NCBI GenBank assembly: GCA_025353485.1
Contig: JANXQO010000160.1
Coordinates: 1-39,468, forward strand
Direction: 5' to 3'
Origin: Chitinophagales bacterium
Lineage (GTDB): Bacteria; Bacteroidota; Bacteroidia; Chitinophagales; Chitinophagaceae
Length of the DNA stretch: 39,468 nucleotides
The first letter of the stretch is position 1; each line of letters opens with the position of its first letter. The position numbers were made by a program, and so were the translations under genes. Below are positions 32,600 through 39,468 of this stretch, one piece after another. The notes under the pieces are model-generated. The model saw nothing but the letters and a program-made list of their open reading frames with translations. It ran no database searches and was not told the origin of the DNA.

Positions 32600-34335
32600 T
32601 GCCTCCACTACTTCTCCAAATAAAAAACCTCTCTGTTGATTTTGAAACAGAATATAGCAGCACTTCTGCAGTTAAAAATGTTTCTCTTGAAATAAATAAA
32701 GGAGAAATTGTTGCCATTGTTGGTGAATCCGGTTCCGGAAAAACCGTTACTTCTTTATTGATATTACAATTGTTGCAAAGCCCTCCTGCAAAATATTCAT
32801 CGGGAGAAATTTTGTTTTCAAAAAATGATAAACAAATAAATCTGTTGCAATTATCAGAGCAGGAAATGAGAGATATCCGCGGCAATGAAATTGCTATGAT
32901 ATTCCAGGAACCAATGACTTCTCTTAATCCTGTGCAGACATGCGGAAGCCAGGTAATGGAAGCAATACAATTGCATGAGAAAAAAAATAAAAATTCTGCA
33001 AGAAAAAAAACTATTGAATTATTTGAACAGGTACAACTCCCCAACCCTGTAAATATTTTAGACCGCTATCCTCACCAGTTAAGCGGGGGGCAAAAACAAA
33101 GAGTGATGATAGCAATGGCGATGAGTTGTAATCCATCATTGCTGATCGCTGATGAGCCAACAACAGCATTGGATGTAACGGTACAAAAAACCATCCTGCA
33201 ATTGATAAAAAACCTGCAGCAGCAACACGAAATGGGTGTTATCTACATTACCCATGATCTTAGTTTGGTGGCAGAGATTGCTGACAAAGTAATTGTAATG
33301 TACAAGGGAAGCGTTGTGGAAACAGGCAGTGTAAAAGATATTTTTTTAAACGCACAACATCCTTATACAAAAGCGTTGCTTGCCTGCAGGCCAGTGTTAC
33401 ATTCCAAAGGAAAGCGGTTGCCGGTAGTGAGTGACTTTTTAGTTACCAGTTACAAGTTACCTGTTACCAGTAATGAGCAACAACAAACCGGCAACCAACA
33501 ACTGGCAACTGGCAACAATGTAAGAACTCTTCTTGAACAAAAGCCTGTGCTGAAAGTTCAAAATCTTAAAGTGTATTTTCCTGTGAGAAAAAATTTTTTT
33601 GGAAAGGTACTCTTAGAATTTAAAGCCGTTGATGATGTAAGCTTTGAAATAATGAAAGGAGAAACTGTGGGCCTGGTTGGTGAAAGCGGTTGCGGCAAAA
33701 CCACATTGGGCAGAGCTTTGATTAGATTGATAGAACCCACAGCAGGCAATATCTTATTTGACGGAAAAGATATAGCGCATATTCAGAAGAATGAAATGAG
33801 AAGAATGAGAAAAAATATCCAGATCATTTTCCAGGATCCTTACGGTTCACTTAATCCACGCATCACCATTGGCAGCGCCATCCAGGAGCCAATGAAAATT
33901 CATGGATTGCTACTAAATAATAAACAGCGAAGGGATAAAGTGATGGAGCTTTTGGAAAAAGTAGATCTTAAACAGGAACATTTTAATCGTTATCCTCACG
34001 AATTTAGTGGAGGACAAAGGCAACGCATATGCATCGCAAGAGCATTAGGATTGAACCCACAATTTTTGATCTGTGATGAAAGTGTTTCTGCACTGGATGT
34101 AAGTGTGCAGGCGCAGGTATTAAATTTATTAAATGACCTTAAAAAGGAATTTGGGTTCACTTCCATTTTTATTTCACACGATCTTTCTGTAGTGCGTTAC
34201 ATCAGCGACAGGATAATGGTAATGAACAAGGGCAGGATTGAAGAAAGCGGAAGTGCTGATGAAGTTTACTTCCATCCTAAAGAAGAGTACACAAAAAAAT
34301 TGATAGCCTCAATACCAAAAGGAATTGTAGTGTAA
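32599..34335 (+). CDS. Oligopeptide-type ABC transporter ATP-binding protein with two NBDs (DppD-DppF fusion)
   Basis: A 578-aa protein with two complete nucleotide-binding domains. NBD1 (about 1-270): Walker A 'GESGSGKT' (42-49), signature 'LSGGQKQR', Walker B 'LLIADEPT'. NBD2 (about 312-575): Walker A 'GESGCGKT', signature 'FSGGQRQR', Walker B 'FLICDESVSALDVS'. The oligopeptide/nickel C-terminal segments ('NAQHPYTKALLACRPV', 'HPKEEYTKKLIASIP') are present in both halves, as in YejF/GsiA-type fused ATPases. It would power import of peptides or similar solutes; permease and binding-protein genes are not in the window. The linker (281-306) is encoded by an 11-unit heptamer array. The start overlaps the PIN gene stop by 1 nt. 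Confidence 0.92.
   Translation: MPPLLLQIKNLSVDFETEYSSTSAVKNVSLEINKGEIVAIVGESGSGKTVTSLLILQLLQSPPAKYSSGEILFSKNDKQINLLQLSEQEMRDIRGNEIAMIFQEPMTSLNPVQTCGSQVMEAIQLHEKKNKNSARKKTIELFEQVQLPNPVNILDRYPHQLSGGQKQRVMIAMAMSCNPSLLIADEPTTALDVTVQKTILQLIKNLQQQHEMGVIYITHDLSLVAEIADKVIVMYKGSVVETGSVKDIFLNAQHPYTKALLACRPVLHSKGKRLPVVSDFLVTSYKLPVTSNEQQQTGNQQLATGNNVRTLLEQKPVLKVQNLKVYFPVRKNFFGKVLLEFKAVDDVSFEIMKGETVGLVGESGCGKTTLGRALIRLIEPTAGNILFDGKDIAHIQKNEMRRMRKNIQIIFQDPYGSLNPRITIGSAIQEPMKIHGLLLNNKQRRDKVMELLEKVDLKQEHFNRYPHEFSGGQRQRICIARALGLNPQFLICDESVSALDVSVQAQVLNLLNDLKKEFGFTSIFISHDLSVVRYISDRIMVMNKGRIEESGSADEVYFHPKEEYTKKLIASIPKGIVV
33441..33517 (+). repeat. Eleven-unit heptamer array inside the ABC ATPase gene
   Basis: 77 bp divide exactly into 7-nt units: AGTTACC, AGTTACA, AGTTACC, TGTTACC, AGTAATG, AGCAACA, ACAAACC, GGCAACC, AACAACT, GGCAACT, GGCAACA. 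The first four and the last four are roughly reverse complements (AGTTACC against GGCAACT), so the array could fold. It encodes the inter-domain linker. Confidence 0.8.
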
Positions 34336-34361
34336 GGTTAATCTGTTTTATTGCCTTTTTT

Positions 34362-34394
34362 ATTACACGAATTTTTTACGAAATTACACGAATT
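34362..34394. repeat. Direct repeat in the spacer between the ABC ATPase and TraB genes
   Basis: ATTACACGAATT occurs at 34362-34373 and 34383-34394, a period of 21 nt (three heptamers). ATTCGTGGAATT at 34414-34425 is a near-inverted copy. The convergent spacer shows no gene; the element may help terminate one or both genes. Confidence 0.5.
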
Positions 34395-34434
34395 AAAAAA
34401 GTTAGGTTTATGCATTCGTGGAATTTTTTAATAT

Positions 34435-37400
34435 CTAATAATCATCTTTCCCAAACCTTGTATAATTGTCTTTGTAAAAAATTTTACCACTTTTGCTTAC
34501 GGAAAATAAAAGTCTTTTTAATTGCTTATCCAACTGATCATTCAATGGTTCATCATCTCTAATCTTTTTATCTGTTAACTTAACAAGCTTGCTGTTGCTG
34601 CTTACTTCATTACTGTTTTCTGGTTGCATGCCACTGATGCCGATCTTCCATCCATCCTCTTTTTTAATACGGTATTTAAAAAAATATACAACCCCTTTTT
34701 TGTTACTAACACTTATTGCTTTTCCGGATAAGTAAACAATTGAATCTGGTTTATTGACGGCTAAAATACTTTTTGCAATATCTGTTTGGTTTTTATACTG
34801 CTTTGGAAATTTGTTGAGAAGCTTTGCATTTTCAAGTGCTTTAAAAAGTTTTATCCTGAACTCATCTATTGCCGCAAGGTTGAGTAATAAACTATCCGGT
34901 ACAAATTTATTTTTACGCAGCATAAGCACTGCTGTACTCAGTTGCAGTAATTTATCTTTTGAATATAAAAGTTTTTGAAAAAAGCTTTGCACCTGTGGTT
35001 TATCATAAAAGGGCATCAGCAAAACAGCGTAATCATCAAGCCCTGTTTTTGAATTTGAATAATTATAACCGGTATATATTTTTGAATCGTTATTATTTTT
35101 GTTTTCGCCTTCCCTTAATTTTTCATCTTTACCCTGTTGTTTTTTTAATTCCAGCCTTGCATCAAAATATATTTTACCAAAGTAATTTTCATATTCTTTT
35201 GCGGTTACCAGGTTACTGTCTACCAGGGTTACTAAAAGAGAATTTATATCATCCTTATAATCTGTTATTGTTGAAAGCTGTAAAATCTCCGGGAATAATT
35301 GTTTTGCAAGCAAAAGAGAATCTTTTATATCATTGAAAAATGTACTATACTCATAATTGGTTGCAAACACCGGTGGATCCTGCAAAAGCAATTCCTTTAG
35401 CAATGAATATGAACTTATGTTTTTCTTTTTTGCAAGCGCTCGTAAAACAGCGTTTTGAAATGTACCTGTATCAGCTGTTTTGAAGTAAATTTCTTTTAAT
35501 GCATTTAGTATAACCGGTGTAGCAGTTGTGTCAATTATATAACCCAGTTCGGCAATAAACCGGGATTTACTATCCAGATAATCTTTATCAGCATTCTTTA
35601 ACCTGTTAATTGTATTTACCAGTTTAGGAATATCATTTTTTGAATAATAAATGTTTGAAATGGAAGCCTGTGCTTTTGCCTGGGTTGCACTATCAGCGCT
35701 AAAGAGGTCGTTCAGAAATTTATCGGTTGTACCGGTAAAAATATTTCGTTCCTGTTTATTGTTCACCGGATGAAATGTTTTATAAAAATTTTTTATAAAA
35801 TCACTTCTTTCATTCAATGTATCACCCATGGAAACTATGCGATAGAGGCGATCGTTTTTTAAAAGTAATAAACGGTTTATCTGGCGTGACGAATTTGTAT
35901 CTCTCAAAATTAAATTGTAACCCGAAAGCCCATCATCCGTTTTAAAAAAATCTTTTTTAGTAAGACTAAAATCCGTTCTTGCCTGGTAATCATTTATTTC
36001 ATCTTTCCAAAAAGTTGAAGAATCTTTTACATAAAAATATTTAGGATATTGCTGCATACCCACCGCAATTATCTCCCCGGTACTATCACTTTTAAACAAT
36101 GCATTTCTTACTCCTGGCCAATAAGTATCAATTGTGGAAAATCCATATCTATAGCCCTCGTTTCCTATCTTTTCAATTAATGCCCTTAGGTCTTCTTCCA
36201 TCTCGGGAATTACAGGTGTAGATACAGTATAGTAGAGAAATGTATCAACAAAATTTTTCTCCGGCGGATATTTAAAAGGGGTGAATTGAAAAGAAGAAAA
36301 GAAGTCTTTAACATCATTGCTTAAATTTTTACCTGATGCAGCAAGTAAATAATACTGAGAACCTTTAATAATAAATTTGGCTTTTATAATTCTACCGTCT
36401 TTTAAAGTTTCCTGCACATCCATTGCAGGGTAGCCATTAAAGTTTGAAATGCTTCGCTGCTGTTGTGTTTTAATAAACTCAGATGATTTAAAAGATTCTT
36501 CCATTAAGCTCAGATCAAATGTATCTTCTTCTAAAAAGCGGAAATTAGTTACCGATTTTTTCAAAATAAGAAATGCATTTCCGCTGTTTTTATCAACAGC
36601 CTCATACTCCCACCTGTCCACATTATCCACAGTAGATGTATTAAGAACTATATGTGGCTGTTGCGGTAATTTTATTTTAAAACCACCTTGTTCAGGCTCA
36701 AAATTTATCCATCCTGAAACAGATACTTTTAATTGAATAGAAGAAAAGAATTTTTCTCCTTCAGCACCATTAACATAATCTTCTTTTCCGCTCATTTTAA
36801 ATACAAGTACTTCAAAAGGCGTTACAAATACCTGGTAGCGCTGTATATCTCCACGCCTCGTTTTATTGGTTATATCATAACCGCTGTACCCATTTTTTTT
36901 GATGACAGTTTTCTTTATAATCTTACCGGGAATATTTTCATACAACAGGCTGTCAATTTTTTTTAGAACCTTCTCTTCCGTATTACCAACAAAAGCGGCA
37001 TGCGTTTTCACTCTTGTTAAAAGGTAATAAGTCCCATTGCTCATATCAGCATATTGCCTTCTATTCAAACCTGAAACATCGCTTGCCATTTTGTATAATG
37101 GCCCCGGTACCTCCACTTTATAAAATCCATCTTCAGCATAATTGGTGATAAAATTTACAGGTACTTTTAATTTATCTACCTGGTCTTTTTGAAAATCATT
37201 TTTCGCTGCCATAATAACCGGCCGGAGTATATATCCTTTTTTTCTAAGTAATTCAATTACTCCTTTATCACCTGCAAGATGTGCCGCTCCAACACCAACA
37301 AATAAAGAATTTTTTTTAAGAATAGTATCAATTGAATTAGCCTGTATCATATTTCTCCTGTACAAAAATTTATTTCTGAAAGCATCAGAAGCATCCATCA

Positions 37401-38127
37401 TATTACTTAATGAATCAAGAAGGTCAAGGTCTCCTGAACGATAAGCATCTTCCATTTTTTGGGTTATATCATTCATGGATTCGCCGTCAGTATCAATCGC
37501 TTTTTTATTTTTTTCTTTCGCCATATCGGCATACGCTTCCATTACTATTTTTTCCGTTTCATAATAATTTTCTATTCCTGTAGTTTTCTTTCCAAGTTTT
37601 TTACCCGTCTGAAATATGTAGAGATCCAGAAAAGTATCTTCTTCAAAATCTTCTTTGCTTTTGTAGCTTCGGTATAAAAGGCTGTTAACAACAGTAGGCT
37701 CCGAACTTAATGCGGTTTTTAATTCGTCATCATATTTCTCTATCTGAAATGACCGTTCAGTAAGATAATCGGAACTGGGCGCCTGTGTAAAATTTTTGTA
37801 ATTAAGCTGCAGTTGATCAAGTTTTACCATCTGCCCCTGCCATACATCAGGATTTAATTCCAATGCAACGGTTTCCACATTTTTAATAGCATAATAAAAT
37901 GAATCAGGTAAATGAAAAACCATTTTACTGCTTACATGCATAGTGCCGAATAAATAAGAGGGTGTTTTTAATCCATTGCCTGTTATCTCCCATAAAAGGC
38001 TTGGATATTTTTTAGAACCCTTTTGAGAAAAAGAATTTGTTGAAAACAACATGAAGGCTGTTGTAATAATAAATAAACACCGGGGAGAAAAATTAGCCAC
38101 TAAAAAGGGGTTTACATAAAGGTGCAT
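34435..38127 (-). CDS. Very large TraB/GumN-domain protein
   Basis: A 1230-aa exported or membrane-facing protein. The N-terminal ~35 residues include a hydrophobic stretch ('CLFIITTAFMLFSTNSFSQ') usable as a signal peptide. Residues ~40-310 form a TraB/GumN domain: 'PSYLFGTMHVSSK' (GTMH at 61-64), 'VETVALELNPDVW', 'GKKTTGIENYYE' and 'FVGVGAAHLAGDKGVIELL'. The remaining ~900 residues, absent from ordinary ~290-aa family members, contain at least two similar modules (near 325-460 and 475-625) with 'YYLLTR'/'YYLLAAS'-like strands, and a C-terminal helical repeat region ('ALAKKKNISSYSLLKELLLQ'). TraB-like proteins are thought to be metal-dependent peptidases. The role of the extension is unknown. 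Confidence 0.85.
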   Translation of the reverse strand: MHLYVNPFLVANFSPRCLFIITTAFMLFSTNSFSQKGSKKYPSLLWEITGNGLKTPSYLFGTMHVSSKMVFHLPDSFYYAIKNVETVALELNPDVWQGQMVKLDQLQLNYKNFTQAPSSDYLTERSFQIEKYDDELKTALSSEPTVVNSLLYRSYKSKEDFEEDTFLDLYIFQTGKKLGKKTTGIENYYETEKIVMEAYADMAKEKNKKAIDTDGESMNDITQKMEDAYRSGDLDLLDSLSNMMDASDAFRNKFLYRRNMIQANSIDTILKKNSLFVGVGAAHLAGDKGVIELLRKKGYILRPVIMAAKNDFQKDQVDKLKVPVNFITNYAEDGFYKVEVPGPLYKMASDVSGLNRRQYADMSNGTYYLLTRVKTHAAFVGNTEEKVLKKIDSLLYENIPGKIIKKTVIKKNGYSGYDITNKTRRGDIQRYQVFVTPFEVLVFKMSGKEDYVNGAEGEKFFSSIQLKVSVSGWINFEPEQGGFKIKLPQQPHIVLNTSTVDNVDRWEYEAVDKNSGNAFLILKKSVTNFRFLEEDTFDLSLMEESFKSSEFIKTQQQRSISNFNGYPAMDVQETLKDGRIIKAKFIIKGSQYYLLAASGKNLSNDVKDFFSSFQFTPFKYPPEKNFVDTFLYYTVSTPVIPEMEEDLRALIEKIGNEGYRYGFSTIDTYWPGVRNALFKSDSTGEIIAVGMQQYPKYFYVKDSSTFWKDEINDYQARTDFSLTKKDFFKTDDGLSGYNLILRDTNSSRQINRLLLLKNDRLYRIVSMGDTLNERSDFIKNFYKTFHPVNNKQERNIFTGTTDKFLNDLFSADSATQAKAQASISNIYYSKNDIPKLVNTINRLKNADKDYLDSKSRFIAELGYIIDTTATPVILNALKEIYFKTADTGTFQNAVLRALAKKKNISSYSLLKELLLQDPPVFATNYEYSTFFNDIKDSLLLAKQLFPEILQLSTITDYKDDINSLLVTLVDSNLVTAKEYENYFGKIYFDARLELKKQQGKDEKLREGENKNNNDSKIYTGYNYSNSKTGLDDYAVLLMPFYDKPQVQSFFQKLLYSKDKLLQLSTAVLMLRKNKFVPDSLLLNLAAIDEFRIKLFKALENAKLLNKFPKQYKNQTDIAKSILAVNKPDSIVYLSGKAISVSNKKGVVYFFKYRIKKEDGWKIGISGMQPENSNEVSSNSKLVKLTDKKIRDDEPLNDQLDKQLKRLLFSVSKSGKIFYKDNYTRFGKDDY

Positions 38128-38226
38128 ATAACAAAATAAATCACCAAATATTGCAATTGTAATAGTTCCATAATATTAATTGTGATATTCTCTGATATTA
38201 ATTACAAAACTCCAATAACAAAACCT

Positions 38227-38234
38227 TACCTTTG
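38227..38234 (+). promoter_or_regulatory. -7 element of the queA promoter
   Basis: TACCTTTG, an exact TAnnTTTG match. Transcription would begin near 38240, giving a leader of about 108 nt before the queA ATG. No good TTTG is seen at -33 (nearest TTAC at 38202). Confidence 0.5.
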
Positions 38235-38248
38235 CACACTTAAAAAAT

Positions 38249-38318
38249 CATGCCGTAACATGATAAGTGCCCCGAAGCAACGGGGACATATCTCTGTTTA
38301 ACCACAGCAAATGGCATG
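38249..38318 (+). ncRNA. Structured 5' leader of queA (candidate cis-regulatory RNA)
   Basis: P1: CATGCC (38249-38254) pairs with GGCATG (38313-38318), extendable inward by G-U and U-A. P2: CCCCG (38270-38274) pairs with CGGGG (38281-38285), loop AAGCAA. P3: CTGT (38294-38297) pairs with ACAG (38304-38307). Together they form a closed three-way junction. An alternative, mutually exclusive pairing is ACATG (38258-38262) with CATGT (38315-38319). It does not match the TPP, SAM-I, cobalamin or preQ1 riboswitch consensus sequences as I know them. Confidence 0.45.
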
Positions 38319-38348
38319 TGACAATTAACCTTAAATTAATAATTGTAC

Positions 38349-39398
38349 ATGAAATTATCACAATTCAAATTTGATCTTCCTTTAAATTTAATCGCTCAGA
38401 ATCCTACTAAAAAAAGAGAGGATAGCCGTATGATGGTGATTGAAAGAAAGACCGGCAAAATTGACAACAAACACTTTAAAGACATTCTTGATTACTTTGA
38501 TGACAAAGACGTATTTGTTGTAAACAACACAAAGGTTTTTCCTGCACGCATGTATGGCCGCAAAGAAAAAACCGGCGCCAAAATAGAAGTGTTTTTATTA
38601 AGAGAATTACATAAGCAAAACAGGTTATGGGATGTTATTGTTGATCCTGCAAGAAAAATAAGAGTAGGCAATAAATTATATTTTGGAGAAAGTGATGAAC
38701 TGGTTGCAGAAGTTATTGACAACACTACCAGCCGCGGACGTACCATTCGTTTTTTATGGGATGGCACTGAAGAGGAGTTTAGAAAGATGCTGTATTTTAT
38801 GGGAGAAACACCTTTGCCTAAATATATAAAACGCAAACCGGAAGAAGAAGATAAAGAACGTTATCAAACCGTTTATGCAAAGCATGAAGGAGCTGTGGCA
38901 GCGCCAACTGCAGGTTTGCATTTTAGTCCCGAACTTATTAAGCGTTTGGAAATAAAAGGTATCCGTTTTGCGGAAGTTACTTTACATACCGGCCTTGGAA
39001 CTTTCCGGCCCATTGAAGTTGAAGATCTTAGCAAGCATAAGATGGATGCAGAGTATTACCGCATTGAAGAAGAAGCCTGCAATATTGTAAACAAGGCAAA
39101 AGAAAGTGGCAGAAGAATTTGTTCAATAGGAACAACAACTATGAGGGCAATGGAATCTTCATTCACTGCTCAAAAATTATTGAAGCCTTCGGAAGGATGG
39201 ACAAATCATTTTATTCACCCCCCATACAAATTTAATATAGCAGATGCTTTAGTTACCAATTTTCATTTGCCAAAAACAAGTTTATTAATTATGGCTTGTG
39301 CATTTGCCGGATATGATCTTATGATGGAAGCTTATAAAAAAGCAATAAAAGATAAATACCGTTTCTTTAGTTATGGAGACGCTATGATAATTATATAG
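38349..39398 (+). CDS. queA: S-adenosylmethionine:tRNA ribosyltransferase-isomerase
   Basis: A 349-aa QueA, normal length. The ATG at 38349 ('[11 protein letters not shown]') is preferred to an in-frame TTG two codons upstream. Motifs: '[18 protein letters not shown]', '[15 protein letters not shown]', '[11 protein letters not shown]', '[20 protein letters not shown]', '[10 protein letters not shown]'-like '[16 protein letters not shown]', and '[20 protein letters not shown]'. It transfers and isomerises the ribosyl part of SAM onto preQ1 in tRNA, giving epoxyqueuosine. It stands alone, with a promoter and a foldable leader upstream and a heptamer array plus strong terminator downstream. Confidence 0.96.
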   Translation: MKLSQFKFDLPLNLIAQNPTKKREDSRMMVIERKTGKIDNKHFKDILDYFDDKDVFVVNNTKVFPARMYGRKEKTGAKIEVFLLRELHKQNRLWDVIVDPARKIRVGNKLYFGESDELVAEVIDNTTSRGRTIRFLWDGTEEEFRKMLYFMGETPLPKYIKRKPEEEDKERYQTVYAKHEGAVAAPTAGLHFSPELIKRLEIKGIRFAEVTLHTGLGTFRPIEVEDLSKHKMDAEYYRIEEEACNIVNKAKESGRRICSIGTTTMRAMESSFTAQKLLKPSEGWTNHFIHPPYKFNIADALVTNFHLPKTSLLIMACAFAGYDLMMEAYKKAIKDKYRFFSYGDAMIII

Positions 39399-39425
39399 TG
39401 AATTGTGATTGGTGAATTGCGAATA
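39398..39425. repeat. Heptamer array after queA
   Basis: Four 7-nt units in phase, GTGAATT, GTGATTG, GTGAATT, GCGAATA, starting at the last base of the queA stop codon. Confidence 0.6.
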
Positions 39426-39433
39426 AAAAAAGT

Positions 39434-39461
39434 AAGCCCGGATGATCTCTCATCCGGGCTT
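39434..39461 (+). terminator. Rho-independent terminator of queA
   Basis: A perfect 12-bp GC-rich stem, AAGCCCGGATGA (39434-39445) with TCATCCGGGCTT (39450-39461), loop TCTC, followed by TTT. The strongest terminator in the window. Confidence 0.92.
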
Positions 39462-39468
39462 TTTACAT

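Overview
The window looks like a chromosomal segment of a Bacteroidota bacterium, most likely family Chitinophagaceae. The reasons are low GC, promoters resembling the Bacteroidota TTTG...TAnnTTTG pattern, type IX secretion sorting domains (both the CHU_C/type B and the Por/type A kinds), 'GCKKE' lipoprotein N-termini, a DUF2652 protein and a short-form AMP nucleosidase. No rRNA, tRNA, CRISPR array, insertion sequence or phage gene was seen.

Layout. (1) 1-4.4 kb: the N-terminus of a type ISP/IIG-like restriction-modification enzyme runs off the left edge. It is followed by a secreted CHU_C-domain protein and a tandem duplication of a small lipoprotein gene that includes its promoter. (2) 4.4-12.6 kb, all on the minus strand: a tightly packed run encodes a 705-aa polytopic membrane protein with two related soluble domains, a DyP-type heme peroxidase, a catalase-superfamily protein, a 7TM-DISM histidine kinase and a LuxR-type response regulator, with a DUF2652 protein further downstream. 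A tandem 22/23-bp direct repeat lies upstream and is a plausible operator. (3) 12.8-13.6 kb: remnants of two decayed genes, then an OsmC-like peroxiredoxin. (4) 13.8-21.1 kb, minus strand: a nucleotide-sugar operon (DegT aminotransferase, Ugd, UDP-glucuronate decarboxylase, TviB-like dehydrogenase, TviC/WbpP-like epimerase, RmlC, RmlD) for surface polysaccharide or O-antigen precursors. (5) 21.3-31.9 kb: housekeeping and envelope genes (Kdo transferase, thymidine kinase, a large Fn3/PPC secreted protein, CcmB-CcmC-CcmD-like cytochrome c biogenesis genes, glutamate dehydrogenase, a lone HSDR_N_2 nuclease-like protein, AMP nucleosidase). (6) 31.9-39.4 kb: an antitoxin/PIN-toxin pair whose toxin has no ordinary start codon, a double-NBD oligopeptide ABC ATPase, a 1230-aa TraB/GumN-domain protein, and queA preceded by a foldable 5' leader.

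Two themes cut across the window. First, degenerate arrays with an exact 7-nt period occur at five or more unrelated places. Two of them lie inside genes (kdtA and the ABC ATPase), where they are translated as linkers. Second, the DyP/catalase/two-component cluster reads as one self-regulated heme-peroxidase operon built around an uncharacterised membrane protein; this is the best candidate here for an undescribed system. All family assignments are from reading the sequence; no database search was run.
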